From a virus: 20,282 nt of DNA. The stretch's first letter is position 1; each line of letters starts with the position of its first letter. The DNA lies in IMG/VR virus record IMGVR_UViG_3300042691_049672, positions 1 through 20,282 of that record; one strand, given 5' to 3'. A program made the position numbers and the translations under genes. Of the stretch, positions 6,926 to 12,832 are shown piece after piece. The notes below the pieces were generated by a model. The model was given only the letters and a program-made list of their open reading frames with translations, was not told the DNA's origin and did no database searches.

Positions 6926-7315
6926 ATGAATAATAATTATATTTCAGACGAAGAATTTAAATCCTTTCTAGAATCTATAGGAGGTCTAGAAAATGGATTT
7001 TACGAGGATAGAGAACCGATAAAAGATTCAGGATTTTTCTGTATTGGAAACGGATGGCTAGGATTAGTAAAAACTCTAATAGAAGATTTGATCCAATTAG
7101 GATGGAATAAACAGATCTGCCAGGTTAAACAAAAATTTGGGGGGTTGAGATTTTATATCAATGAAGGAAGTAAAGAGATATTCGAAAAAATAACAGAAGC
7201 AGAAAATAGGTCTTACGAGATATGTGAAAAATGTGGCGAACCGGGTAAACCTACTAAAGGTGGATGGATAACGACATTGTGTGATTTTCACTTATACGAA
7301 AAAATAAACAGATAA
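6926..7315 (+). CDS. Conserved phage protein with C-terminal zinc-ribbon-like motif
   Basis: A 129-residue protein. The middle has GFFCIGNGWLGLVKTLIEDL and QVKQKFGGLRFYI, a combination I recognise from a widespread but uncharacterised phage/bacterial family. The C-terminus holds C-x2-C (CEKCG) and a distal C-x2-H (LCDFH), a probable single zinc site. No enzyme motif is seen. It starts 11 nt after the AAA+ gene and ends 1 nt before the next start, so it is part of a continuous plus-strand operon. Confidence 0.82.
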   Translation: MNNNYISDEEFKSFLESIGGLENGFYEDREPIKDSGFFCIGNGWLGLVKTLIEDLIQLGWNKQICQVKQKFGGLRFYINEGSKEIFEKITEAENRSYEICEKCGEPGKPTKGGWITTLCDFHLYEKINR

Positions 7316-7316
7316 A

Positions 7317-7706
7317 ATGGAAAATTGGCTATTAAATTGGACTGGATGGATATTAAGAAATACACATGCCCATCAGGAGGATCCTAATTCTGAAACCCCC
7401 TTGACATACGAATCCAATCCAACAGAATGGATACAGAAATCATATGAAATGTGGGAAAATAACTCAGATCACGGATGGAAAAGAAAGGAGGAGAAAGAAG
7501 AAAAGAAGAATATCATTACCTATACATTAGATCAAGAAGAATCTAAGAAATTAAAGGAATGGCAGGAACACATAAAAGCTATATATGGATCTTATGGAGA
7601 TTACATCTATAGTTTTGAAAGCGGAGGAGGAATAGGAACTATTAAAAAGGTTTGGAGTAAATTGGCTAATACGGAATTGGATTTAACAGATATAGATAAA
7701 TGGTAA
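7317..7706 (+). CDS. Conserved phage protein of unknown function
   Basis: A 129-residue protein rich in Trp and Glu. The C-terminal half (YTLDQEESKKLKEWQEHIKA, then YSFESGGGIGTIKKVWSK and LDLTDIDKW) follows a pattern common among small phage proteins of unknown function: a helix that binds or packs, a Gly-rich turn (GGGIGT) and a closing LDLTD..W. No signal peptide or metal site is visible. It ends 2 nt before the most likely start of the lipoprotein gene. Confidence 0.78.
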   Translation: MENWLLNWTGWILRNTHAHQEDPNSETPLTYESNPTEWIQKSYEMWENNSDHGWKRKEEKEEKKNIITYTLDQEESKKLKEWQEHIKAIYGSYGDYIYSFESGGGIGTIKKVWSKLANTELDLTDIDKW

Positions 7707-7708
7707 AT

Positions 7709-7966
7709 ATGAAAAAAATAATTTTGGCCTCTTTGATCTTAGGATCTTTATTTTCTTGCAAATCATCAAAAAATGCAGATTGCGATGCTTATGGTAAAAC
7801 GGAAACCCCAAAATCGCATCCTTTGGATTATGATTATGTAATGATAGATACACTTTATTTAGAAGAAGAACATTTACATATAGAAGAGGAAAGCCTATGT
7901 TTTTGGTTTCCAGCAGAAAAATACATTATTATTGACACATTTAAAGTTAGAGTATGGGTAAAATAA
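7709..7966 (+). CDS. Small lipoprotein of Bacteroidetes type
   Basis: An 85-residue protein starting MKKIILASLILGSLFSC: two Lys, a short hydrophobic core and the lipobox LFSC with the modified Cys at residue 17. Processing would leave a mature lipoprotein of about 69 residues, beginning CKSSKNADCDAYG, a start much like Bacteroidetes cellular and phage lipoproteins. An in-frame ATG at 7700 would add three residues before the Lys pair and overlap the previous stop; 7709 gives the cleaner signal peptide and is chosen. The mature part is acidic with aromatic beta-like strands. A phage lipoprotein could block superinfection or alter the envelope, but nothing here proves it. Confidence 0.83.
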   Translation: MKKIILASLILGSLFSCKSSKNADCDAYGKTETPKSHPLDYDYVMIDTLYLEEEHLHIEEESLCFWFPAEKYIIIDTFKVRVWVK

Positions 7967-8109
7967 GAGTAAAAATATTACAATTTTTGGCGGATTTAAT
8001 TATTAAATCTTTAGAAAAAGAAAAAAATGAAATGGCTTTCGAAAGATTGCTAACTATGGGAATTTATCTAGACTACTACGCTACAAGTAAAGGAATCTAT
8101 TTAAATTAA
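7954..8109 (+). CDS. 51-residue protein of unknown function
   Basis: A short gene filling what would otherwise be a 147-nt gap. The ATG at 7954 overlaps the lipoprotein end by 13 nt, and the frame stays open to the TAA at 8107-8109, 4 nt before the next ATG. The protein begins MGKIRVKILQFLADLIIKSL, forms an apparent amphipathic helix, and ends YLDYYATSKGIYLN, a Tyr-rich ending seen in other small phage proteins. No family is known to me. Tight fit between neighbours and phage-like composition are the main support. Confidence 0.68.
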   Translation: MGKIRVKILQFLADLIIKSLEKEKNEMAFERLLTMGIYLDYYATSKGIYLN

Positions 8110-8113
8110 TTTA

Positions 8114-8398
8114 ATGATATCAGATAAAAAAACTGTTCTTCAGAATTTTCTAGATTGGTTAAGACTTAACCAGGAGGAAAATTCTGATGCAATAGGAAAA
8201 GTATTATCGATGATAGAATTAGAAAGATCCCAGATAGAAGATTCTTTTCACCAAGCACAGCTAGAAATGATAAGACTCGTGGAACAATATATTGGAATTA
8301 AATCGGAAGCGGATTCAGAGGATAAAGAAGATGCACAGGAATATTACAGAACTAGATATATGTTTAATGATAATATAATAGGGGAAAGTAAAAACTAA
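8114..8398 (+). CDS. Small acidic helical protein of unknown function
   Basis: A 94-residue protein with long predicted helices (residues about 5-20 and 28-64, including IELERSQIEDSFHQAQLEMI) and an acidic tail. No motif is recognised. It shares one base with the next gene (TAATG at 8396-8400), a strong sign of translational coupling, so the two products may act together. Confidence 0.78.
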   Translation: MISDKKTVLQNFLDWLRLNQEENSDAIGKVLSMIELERSQIEDSFHQAQLEMIRLVEQYIGIKSEADSEDKEDAQEYYRTRYMFNDNIIGESKN

Positions 8399-8988
8399 TG
8401 AAAAATTATAAAAAATTAATAGTACCCGAGGATTCTGCATGGAATAGGAAAACTTTATCTGCTAGGGTATGGAGAAATACCAACTGGAGAATAAGAGATT
8501 TTTTAACCAGCTGCAATAATATAATAAAGTGGGCTCCGACTATTTGGAAAGATAGGGATTGGGATGATGGTTTTATCTTCGATATACTACAAAAGAAAAT
8601 AGAATTCCAAAGAAAAGAAATCATCTATGCAAATAGACATACCCGGGTTGATAGAGATAATCGTGACATGACGATTGTTTTAAATCTAATAGAGAGGGTT
8701 AAAGAAGAATACTATAATACCGAATATCTCGATTACGAAGAATCTAAATTTAGATTTGAAGATGTAGAAGAGAGAGAAGATCTAAAGAGATTAGAAATTG
8801 ATGTCTTAAGTGAAAGATATGATGAATTTTTAATGAAATACCCATCAAGTGTTCGTAAGGTATTAAAAGAAAAACCCGATTTAGATAAAAGAGATTTGTG
8901 TTTTTACGTTTCTTACTACAACCAAGAAAAAGCACACGATTTATTATTTAGGGTTTTAAGAGAAAGAATGAGGTGGTGGTGGGATTAA
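8398..8988 (+). CDS. Conserved phage protein of unknown function
   Basis: A 196-residue protein with many Trp, Arg and Asp residues. The segment NIIKWAPTIWKDRDWDDGFIFDILQKKIEFQ is typical of a protein family present in many unrelated phages with no assigned activity. A second block (ANRHTRVDRDNRDMTIVLNLIERVKEEYY) and the Trp run at the C-terminus (RMRWWWD) complete it. No metal-binding or nucleotide-binding motif is clear. The start overlaps the preceding stop by one base. It is the last gene before an ATATATA box and the HAD gene. Confidence 0.82.
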   Translation: MKNYKKLIVPEDSAWNRKTLSARVWRNTNWRIRDFLTSCNNIIKWAPTIWKDRDWDDGFIFDILQKKIEFQRKEIIYANRHTRVDRDNRDMTIVLNLIERVKEEYYNTEYLDYEESKFRFEDVEEREDLKRLEIDVLSERYDEFLMKYPSSVRKVLKEKPDLDKRDLCFYVSYYNQEKAHDLLFRVLRERMRWWWD

Positions 8989-8996
8989 TATATAAA
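8987..8996 (+). promoter_or_regulatory. Class B-like ATATATA box upstream of the HAD gene
   Basis: AATATATAAA spans the stop codon of the previous gene and lies 7 nt before the ATG at 9004. It matches the box next to the candidate virion genes but is here within a run of plus-strand genes. Confidence 0.35.
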
Positions 8997-9003
8997 ATAA
9001 AAA

Positions 9004-9366
9004 ATGGTAATAGCGGTAGATTTTGATGGAACGTGTGTAACCCACGATTATCCTAGAGTAGGTAAAGACATAGGTGCAGTTCCTATACTTAAAAGATTAA
9101 TAAAAGAAGGGCATCAGTTAATTCTATGGACCATGAGAAGTGGAAAAGAATTAAATGATGCTATCGAATGGTTTAAAGACAACGGCATTGAATTGTACGG
9201 AATACAGGAAAACCCAAATCAAAAATCTTGGACAGCTTCTCCTAAAGCTTATGCCCAATTATACATTGACGATGCAGCACTAGGAGCACCTTTATTAATG
9301 GATTCTTCTATGTCAAATAGGGAATTTATCAATTGGAAAGTAGTAGAACAAATGTTTTTTGGATAG
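9004..9366 (+). CDS. HAD-superfamily phosphatase, BT0820-like
   Basis: A 120-residue protein with the HAD nucleophile motif DFDGT (Asp6 and Asp8), motif II in LWTMRSG, and the acidic motif YIDDAALG near residue 89-96. Small HAD proteins of this type are known from Bacteroides (BT0820 family), where only the fold is established. They are capless and would act on phosphate esters of small molecules or ends. It is followed after 1 nt by a metallophosphoesterase gene, which suggests two linked dephosphorylation steps. No polynucleotide-kinase domain is present. Confidence 0.88.
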   Translation: MVIAVDFDGTCVTHDYPRVGKDIGAVPILKRLIKEGHQLILWTMRSGKELNDAIEWFKDNGIELYGIQENPNQKSWTASPKAYAQLYIDDAALGAPLLMDSSMSNREFINWKVVEQMFFG

Positions 9367-9367
9367 T

Positions 9368-10036
9368 ATGAAAGTAGTTTTTATATCGGATACCCATACC
9401 TTACATGGACAAATGATAAATGACATTCCCGATGGGGATATTTTAGTTCACTGTGGAGATGTTTCTTCAAGAGGTGTAGGTAGTGAAATAGATGATTTTC
9501 TTTTTTGGTTTTCTTCTCTCCCTCATAAAAATAAAATTTTTATAGCAGGTAATCATGATTTCGGGTTTGAATATAGAAATACCACTTTACAGAACACTTT
9601 AGAATCAATTAAAGAGAATGGAATCCACTATCTCCAGGATTCTGGAATAGAAATAGATGGGGTAAAATTTTGGGGAAGCCCCTGGACTCCTCCTTTCTAC
9701 AATTGGGCTTTTATGCTTGGGGAGGATGAGATAAAAGAGAAATGGGAGATGATTCCTAGAGACACTAATGTTCTTATAACTCACGGTCCTCCTTTAGGAG
9801 TTCTTGATCTTGTAGTTTATGGACAAGAAAATGTAGGATGTCCAGCTCTAATGGAAGAAGTTCTAAAGCTAAAAGATCTAAAAGTACATTCTTTTGGACA
9901 CATTCACGAAGAATATGGAACAAAGGTATTAGACGAGAATGGACCTATATTTGTTAACGCTTCTACTTGTACTCTTAGATATAAACCTTGGAATAAACCA
10001 ATTGTAATTGAAATTGGGGATGAAGAGCCTATTTAA
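9368..10036 (+). CDS. Metallophosphoesterase (class III / MPPED-like)
   Basis: A 222-residue enzyme with D8-x-H10, G30-D31, G61-N-H-D64, H139 and G177-H-I-H180, the complete set of metal ligands of calcineurin-like phosphoesterases. FWGSPWTPPF and THGPPLGVLDL are typical of the MPPED/239AB branch, which hydrolyses phosphodiesters in known members. The ATG at 9368 is chosen; an upstream TTG at 9359 would add three residues and overlap the HAD gene. No signal peptide is present. The 3' end overlaps the next gene by 17 nt. It differs clearly from the shorter enzyme at 420-941, so the phage carries two separate phosphoesterases. Confidence 0.9.
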   Translation: MKVVFISDTHTLHGQMINDIPDGDILVHCGDVSSRGVGSEIDDFLFWFSSLPHKNKIFIAGNHDFGFEYRNTTLQNTLESIKENGIHYLQDSGIEIDGVKFWGSPWTPPFYNWAFMLGEDEIKEKWEMIPRDTNVLITHGPPLGVLDLVVYGQENVGCPALMEEVLKLKDLKVHSFGHIHEEYGTKVLDENGPIFVNASTCTLRYKPWNKPIVIEIGDEEPI

Positions 10037-10385
10037 TTCTATAAATCAATTTTTTCTTCCCGATTTTAAAAAATACGGGATTGGAGTTATTTGCGGGGAA
10101 TTCAAGGAGATAAAGGAAGAGATTTTCATAGAATGTAAAAGCAAATGTGAAAGTCTATGGGTATTAGTTAAAGACGCTTCGGATGATAAAGAAATAACGG
10201 AAAGAGTAAGAACCTTATATAATACCCAAGGAGTTGATGGGGTTTTAATCTATAGTGGTGAGGATCAGCTTTTGCTTTACCTAAGAGATCTTTCTCCCGA
10301 TATAAGATTTCTCGAAAACAAATACAAAGGTAAGATATATCCTGGATTTGGTCTTAACTATCCAGTCTGTTATTTAGATTTTTAG
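10020..10385 (+). CDS. Hypothetical protein at the end of the plus-strand operon
   Basis: A 121-residue protein starting MKSLFNSINQFFLPDFKKYG. The start used is the ATG at 10020 inside the end of the phosphoesterase gene; a TTG at 10008 is less likely. Alternating hydrophobic strands (GIGVICGEF, SLWVLVKDA, GVLIYSGED) and helices suggest an alpha/beta fold, but I recognise no family. Its last 32 nt overlap the end of the minus-strand gene 10354-10557. Confidence 0.7.
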   Translation: MKSLFNSINQFFLPDFKKYGIGVICGEFKEIKEEIFIECKSKCESLWVLVKDASDDKEITERVRTLYNTQGVDGVLIYSGEDQLLLYLRDLSPDIRFLENKYKGKIYPGFGLNYPVCYLDF

Positions 10386-10557
10386 CCTCTTCTTCCTTTT
10401 TTCTATTTAGATAAGCCATTGCGGTTTGTCCCATTTGATCCATTATATTGGGAAGTTTATACTCTCCTTGTATCTCTCCAGGTCTAACAGGAGAACCTCC
10501 GTTCATCTTATCTAAACGGTCTGCTATCATCTTTAAATAATTTGGATCTACGCTCAT
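10354..10557 (-). CDS. Small hypothetical protein downstream of the DUF1566 array
   Basis: A 67-residue protein starting MSVDPNYLKMIADRLDKM, with a Pro/Gly-rich middle and a charged helix at the end (RKKEEEAKNLNNRL). It follows the DUF1566 array on the same strand after a 68-nt gap that holds a GATA tetranucleotide repeat. No family is known to me. Its 3' end overlaps the convergent plus-strand gene by 32 nt, which slightly lowers confidence. Confidence 0.65.
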   Translation of the reverse strand: MSVDPNYLKMIADRLDKMNGGSPVRPGEIQGEYKLPNIMDQMGQTAMAYLNRKKEEEAKNLNNRLDS

Positions 10558-10575
10558 TTTTATATTTTCTTAGGT

Positions 10576-10591
10576 TATCTATCTATCTATC
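10576..10591 (-). repeat. GATA tetranucleotide repeat, four units
   Basis: On the minus strand GATA occurs four times in a row (TATC on the plus strand), 18 nt before the ATG at 10557. Short tandem repeats in a leader can change length by slippage; no other function can be read. Confidence 0.7.
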
Positions 10592-10625
10592 GATAAAGTT
10601 CAGTACACGTAAAATAAATGGGATT

Positions 10626-11012
10626 TTATATGTCTTTTACGACTATTACATGAAGTTTTATTGACATCGTTCCTCTAATTATGCAAGGCATATAATCTGT
10701 ACGATTTCCGCTAGATCGGAAAGGAGAAAAAACGAAAACTAAACAAGAAGTAGGTTCCCCTGAATTTCCTGTTGTATAGACATTGGATGTCCAATATTCA
10801 CCTGATTTAATACCAGAAACCCCCAATTCAAAAATATCATATATGTAAGACATCTCGTTGGCAGAAGGAATCCTCCATCCTTTTTCTTTTAAACCTTTAT
10901 CGTATGTGTGGAATGTTTTTAAGTATTCCTGAATTTCCACCCAGTTCATTTTCAATGATGGATTCATTATCATAGCTTCGATATTACCGGCTCTATATTT
11001 ATATCTTTTCAT
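10626..11012 (-). CDS. DUF1566/Lcl-type domain protein, paralogue 1
   Basis: A 128-residue single-domain protein. The core GWRIPS at 45-50 followed by YWTS at 73-76 and a C-terminal IVVKDI is the signature of DUF1566/Lcl C-terminal domains, which belong to the C-type-lectin/FGE-like fold. It is most similar to its neighbour at 11009-11374: both end with GTMS(I/V)KL...VI(V/L)VKDI. No signal peptide is seen. It is the last of four head-to-tail paralogues, each joined to the next by the same ATATGA junction. A binding or structural role is likely from the fold; the partner is unknown. Confidence 0.85.
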   Translation of the reverse strand: MKRYKYRAGNIEAMIMNPSLKMNWVEIQEYLKTFHTYDKGLKEKGWRIPSANEMSYIYDIFELGVSGIKSGEYWTSNVYTTGNSGEPTSCLVFVFSPFRSSGNRTDYMPCIIRGTMSIKLHVIVVKDI

Positions 11013-11374
11013 ATGTCTTTTACGAGTATTACGGGAAGTTTTACTGACATAGTTCCCATAGGTTTTATCGGTAGATATCTTCTAATAGTAAATTTAGGTG
11101 ATGTAAAAGTATAAGTCAAATAATAACTAGGATCTTCTGCATCTTTGGGGTATGGCTCGGAAGTCCAATATTCCCCTTTTTGTATTTCTAAAATTTCTAG
11201 ATTATAAAGATCATTAATATAGAATAATTCAGGGGAGGTTGGAAGTCTCCACCCTTCTTCTTTTAGCTCTTTATGATATCTATTTAAGTAATCGTAAATT
11301 CCCCACCATGTTTTTTTATCCGACGGATCGATTACCATTACTCTAAATTTTCCAAGATTGTAGTAGGTTTTCAT
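11009..11374 (-). CDS. DUF1566/Lcl-type domain protein, paralogue 2
   Basis: A 121-residue protein with GWRLPT at 41-46, YWTS at 69-72 and the C-terminal ILVKDI. It pairs closely with paralogue 1 in its C-terminal block and in the start (MK-x-Y...LGKFRVM). Between the core motifs the two differ strongly, especially in the stretch after YWTS, where loop residues of this fold usually form the ligand surface. The start overlaps the previous paralogue by 4 nt (ATGA). Confidence 0.85.
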   Translation of the reverse strand: MKTYYNLGKFRVMVIDPSDKKTWWGIYDYLNRYHKELKEEGWRLPTSPELFYINDLYNLEILEIQKGEYWTSEPYPKDAEDPSYYLTYTFTSPKFTIRRYLPIKPMGTMSVKLPVILVKDI

Positions 11375-11763
11375 ATATCTCTTACTAATCTAATTAAACA
11401 AGGGCTAGCTATGTTATAACCATATGTTCTTCCGTGGTCTATATAAACTCCTGTCCTCAGTTGATCTGTACCCGAATTTTCGAAAGTAGTAGATTCTGTC
11501 CAATACCCTCTTCTATCTGAATTTCCGTATTTGTCGAAGTCCCCTATCCCTAATCCTTTAGAAAGATCTATAAAATATAAAGCTTCTTCTGGAGTTGGAA
11601 GTCTCCATCTATCCCCCATTTTTTCCACCATTAGTCTAGTATCCTCCCAATCTAATTTTGCAGGAAAATCTTCTCTTGTAGTCTCGATCCTTCCCATTAT
11701 AAAGGTAGGAATATTTTTATAATATTTTATAAAACCTTCAATTCTGTATCGGTCTTCTTTCAT
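11371..11763 (-). CDS. DUF1566/Lcl-type domain protein, paralogue 3
   Basis: A 130-residue protein with RWRLPT at 52-57, GYWTES at 86-91 and the ending CLIRLVRDI. It has the classical DUF1566 ending (RLVRDI), which links the more divergent pair 1/2 to the family. The N-terminus is longer and more basic and carries an extra strand (YKNIPTFIMGRI). The start overlaps paralogue 4 by 4 nt (ATGA), and the end overlaps paralogue 2 the same way. Confidence 0.87.
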   Translation of the reverse strand: MKEDRYRIEGFIKYYKNIPTFIMGRIETTREDFPAKLDWEDTRLMVEKMGDRWRLPTPEEALYFIDLSKGLGIGDFDKYGNSDRRGYWTESTTFENSGTDQLRTGVYIDHGRTYGYNIASPCLIRLVRDI

Positions 11764-12113
11764 ATTCTTCTAACTAATCTTAATCTTCCTTTGCTCCAAG
11801 CTTCCACGGATCCCCCAAGAAAATCAAATAGGATAAAAGAAATCTCGGAATTTGAGGATGCCCAATAAGAATTATCCCCGAAACGTCCTATAGAATACTT
11901 CTGAGAATTCCATTCTTGACGATTATATGATGCGCAGTTAACTAATTTGTAAAGATACCTTATTTCATCATAGGTAGGAAGTCTCCATCCTTCTTCTGAA
12001 TATTTACCAAGATCTAAATTTTCTATTTCTTCATAGGACATATTTAAAGAAAAATCCGGATAATCCGAATCTTCCCTCATTACCTCTAAATTACCAGCTC
12101 TGAATGTTCTCAT
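11760..12113 (-). CDS. DUF1566/Lcl-type domain protein, paralogue 4 (first of the array)
   Basis: A 117-residue protein with GWRLPT at 42-47, YWASS at 83-87 and the ending RLRLVRRI. The ATG at 12113 is chosen because the product then begins MRTFRAGNLEVM, matching paralogue 1 (YRAGNIEAM). A GTG at 12128 would lie across the ATATATA box at 12117-12126. It is the first gene of the array and lies just after the terminator of the upstream operon, so the box is probably where this transcription unit begins. Confidence 0.86.
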   Translation of the reverse strand: MRTFRAGNLEVMREDSDYPDFSLNMSYEEIENLDLGKYSEEGWRLPTYDEIRYLYKLVNCASYNRQEWNSQKYSIGRFGDNSYWASSNSEISFILFDFLGGSVEAWSKGRLRLVRRI

Positions 12114-12116
12114 CTC

Positions 12117-12126
12117 TTTATATATC
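12117..12126 (-). promoter_or_regulatory. Class B ATATATA box upstream of the DUF1566 array
   Basis: GATATATAAA on the minus strand, 3 nt before the ATG at 12113 and directly downstream of an intrinsic terminator. This position, after a terminator and before the first gene of an operon, is the best positional argument that the box has a promoter role. Confidence 0.5.
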
Positions 12127-12128
12127 AC

Positions 12129-12158
12129 AAAAAATCCCTAGATATTTTCTAGGGATTT
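12129..12158 (-). terminator. Intrinsic terminator of the Cys-rich operon
   Basis: A perfect 11-bp stem (12132-12142 with 12148-12158, AAATCCCTAGA and its complement) with a 5-nt loop, followed on the minus strand by six T (12134-12129). The stop codon of the gene at 12138-12332 lies inside the stem. Confidence 0.88.
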
Positions 12159-12332
12159 AGATTTTTTAGCTCCGTAGCATATAAGGGTTTCGTCTTTGAT
12201 TTCCCATAGATTTTTCTTTCCTTCCGTCATATGACAATTGTGAAGTCTTTTGGTTCTTCTGGAAAATTCTACTATCATATCATTGTGTCTATTCTTTACG
12301 AAATGAGGACATTCCTTACAAGGGGATTTCAT
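12138..12332 (-). CDS. Small Cys/His protein, DUF6283-like
   Basis: A 64-residue protein with C5-x2-C8-x-H near the N-terminus (SPCKECPHF), a central HNCHMT and a distal C-Y-G-A (LICYGAKKS). The order CxxCP...H-x-C-H...C.G resembles DUF6283-like phage proteins and probably binds one zinc ion. It overlaps the preceding gene by 4 nt and is the last gene of a three-gene Cys-rich operon; the stop codon is within the terminator stem. Function is unknown. Confidence 0.82.
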   Translation of the reverse strand: MKSPCKECPHFVKNRHNDMIVEFSRRTKRLHNCHMTEGKKNLWEIKDETLICYGAKKSKSLENI

Positions 12333-12523
12333 TTTACGAATTCCAAATTTTGATCTATTGTTTTTGAATCGTAATACCTAACTGTGGATTGACTTCCACA
12401 ATTACCGCATTCTGTTACTTGGGGTAAATTACATCCCATAGTTCCACATTCGAAACACTTAGTAAGGACACTATGGACATTTTTACCCTCTAAAAAAATT
12501 TCCCAAGAATTAATTTTATTCAT
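12329..12523 (-). CDS. Small zinc-ribbon protein
   Basis: A 64-residue protein with C-x2-C (CFECG), a further Cys at GC(N), and C-x2-C (CGNCG) about 16 residues later, the layout of a zinc ribbon. The rest is short and has no second domain. It overlaps the genes on both sides (8 nt and 4 nt), so it is cotranscribed with the other two Cys-rich genes. It may bind nucleic acid or a protein such as RNA polymerase, but that is inference from the fold alone. Confidence 0.82.
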   Translation of the reverse strand: MNKINSWEIFLEGKNVHSVLTKCFECGTMGCNLPQVTECGNCGSQSTVRYYDSKTIDQNLEFVK

Positions 12524-12782
12524 CTTCTTTTTTATTTACATTATTATCAAAAATTCTATCCCACAATTCATCAAAAACCTCTGAGATTTCCTCTTTGTAC
12601 TTAGGATCTTCCTCTACCATTCCCATTAGCTTATGGTACATAAGGTACCCAAATTTAAGTTCTTTTAGGTAGATTTCGCAGTATTTACCATCAGGATGCT
12701 GCTGGCAATTTGATGCTGGACAACAACCATCTTCTCCGCATCCGGTACAAATCTCACAATAAGGGCTATAAAAATTTTCCAT
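12516..12782 (-). CDS. Cys-rich conserved phage protein
   Basis: An 88-residue protein. The first 35 residues carry seven Cys (CEICTGCGEDGCCPASNCQQ, then KYC), followed by LKELKFGYLMYHKLM and an acidic tail. The Cys cluster probably binds zinc, and the combination 'CGEDGCC...FGYLMY' resembles an uncharacterised phage family that I recall without a name. It is the first gene of the operon and is preceded by a class A motif only 5 nt upstream of the ATG. It overlaps the zinc-ribbon gene by 8 nt. Confidence 0.83.
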   Translation of the reverse strand: MENFYSPYCEICTGCGEDGCCPASNCQQHPDGKYCEIYLKELKFGYLMYHKLMGMVEEDPKYKEEISEVFDELWDRIFDNNVNKKEDE

Positions 12783-12787
12783 TTTTA

Positions 12788-12819
12788 CAAATATAAATAA
12801 ATTCTCGTAAATAAAAAAT
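12788..12819 (-). promoter_or_regulatory. Class A promoter-like motif upstream of the Cys-rich operon
   Basis: On the minus strand: T-tract, TTTACG with CG at 12807-12806, a 10-nt spacer, then TATATTTG at 12795-12788, an exact TAnnTTTG. The gap to the ATG at 12782 is 5 nt. It shares the 50-bp divergent region with a class B box that faces the gene at 12833. Confidence 0.62.
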
Positions 12820-12820
12820 C

Positions 12821-12831
12821 AATATATAGAT
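12821..12831 (+). promoter_or_regulatory. Class B ATATATA box upstream of the ImmA/IrrE-like gene
   Basis: AATATATAGAT ends one base before the ATG at 12833. The 14-mer ATATATAGATTATG, start codon included, is also found at the minus-strand gene starting at 16113. Confidence 0.45.
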
Positions 12832-12832
12832 T

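Noticed and set aside
9359-9367. TTG start for the second metallophosphoesterase.
   Set aside because: The ATG at 9368 places the D-x-H motif at the usual distance from the N-terminus and avoids overlap with the HAD gene.
10626-12113. Diversity-generating retroelement target array, because the DUF1566/C-type-lectin fold is a common target.
   Set aside because: No reverse transcriptase and no template/variable repeat pair is visible in the window, and the differences among paralogues are spread over the whole genes rather than limited to adenine positions.
12329-12523. Capsid-targeting-like start in the zinc-ribbon protein (MNKINSWEIFLEG).
   Set aside because: It fits I-x-x-E rather than (L/I)-x-E, and the gene is in the middle of a class A operon with other non-virion genes. 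It could be revisited with virion proteomics.
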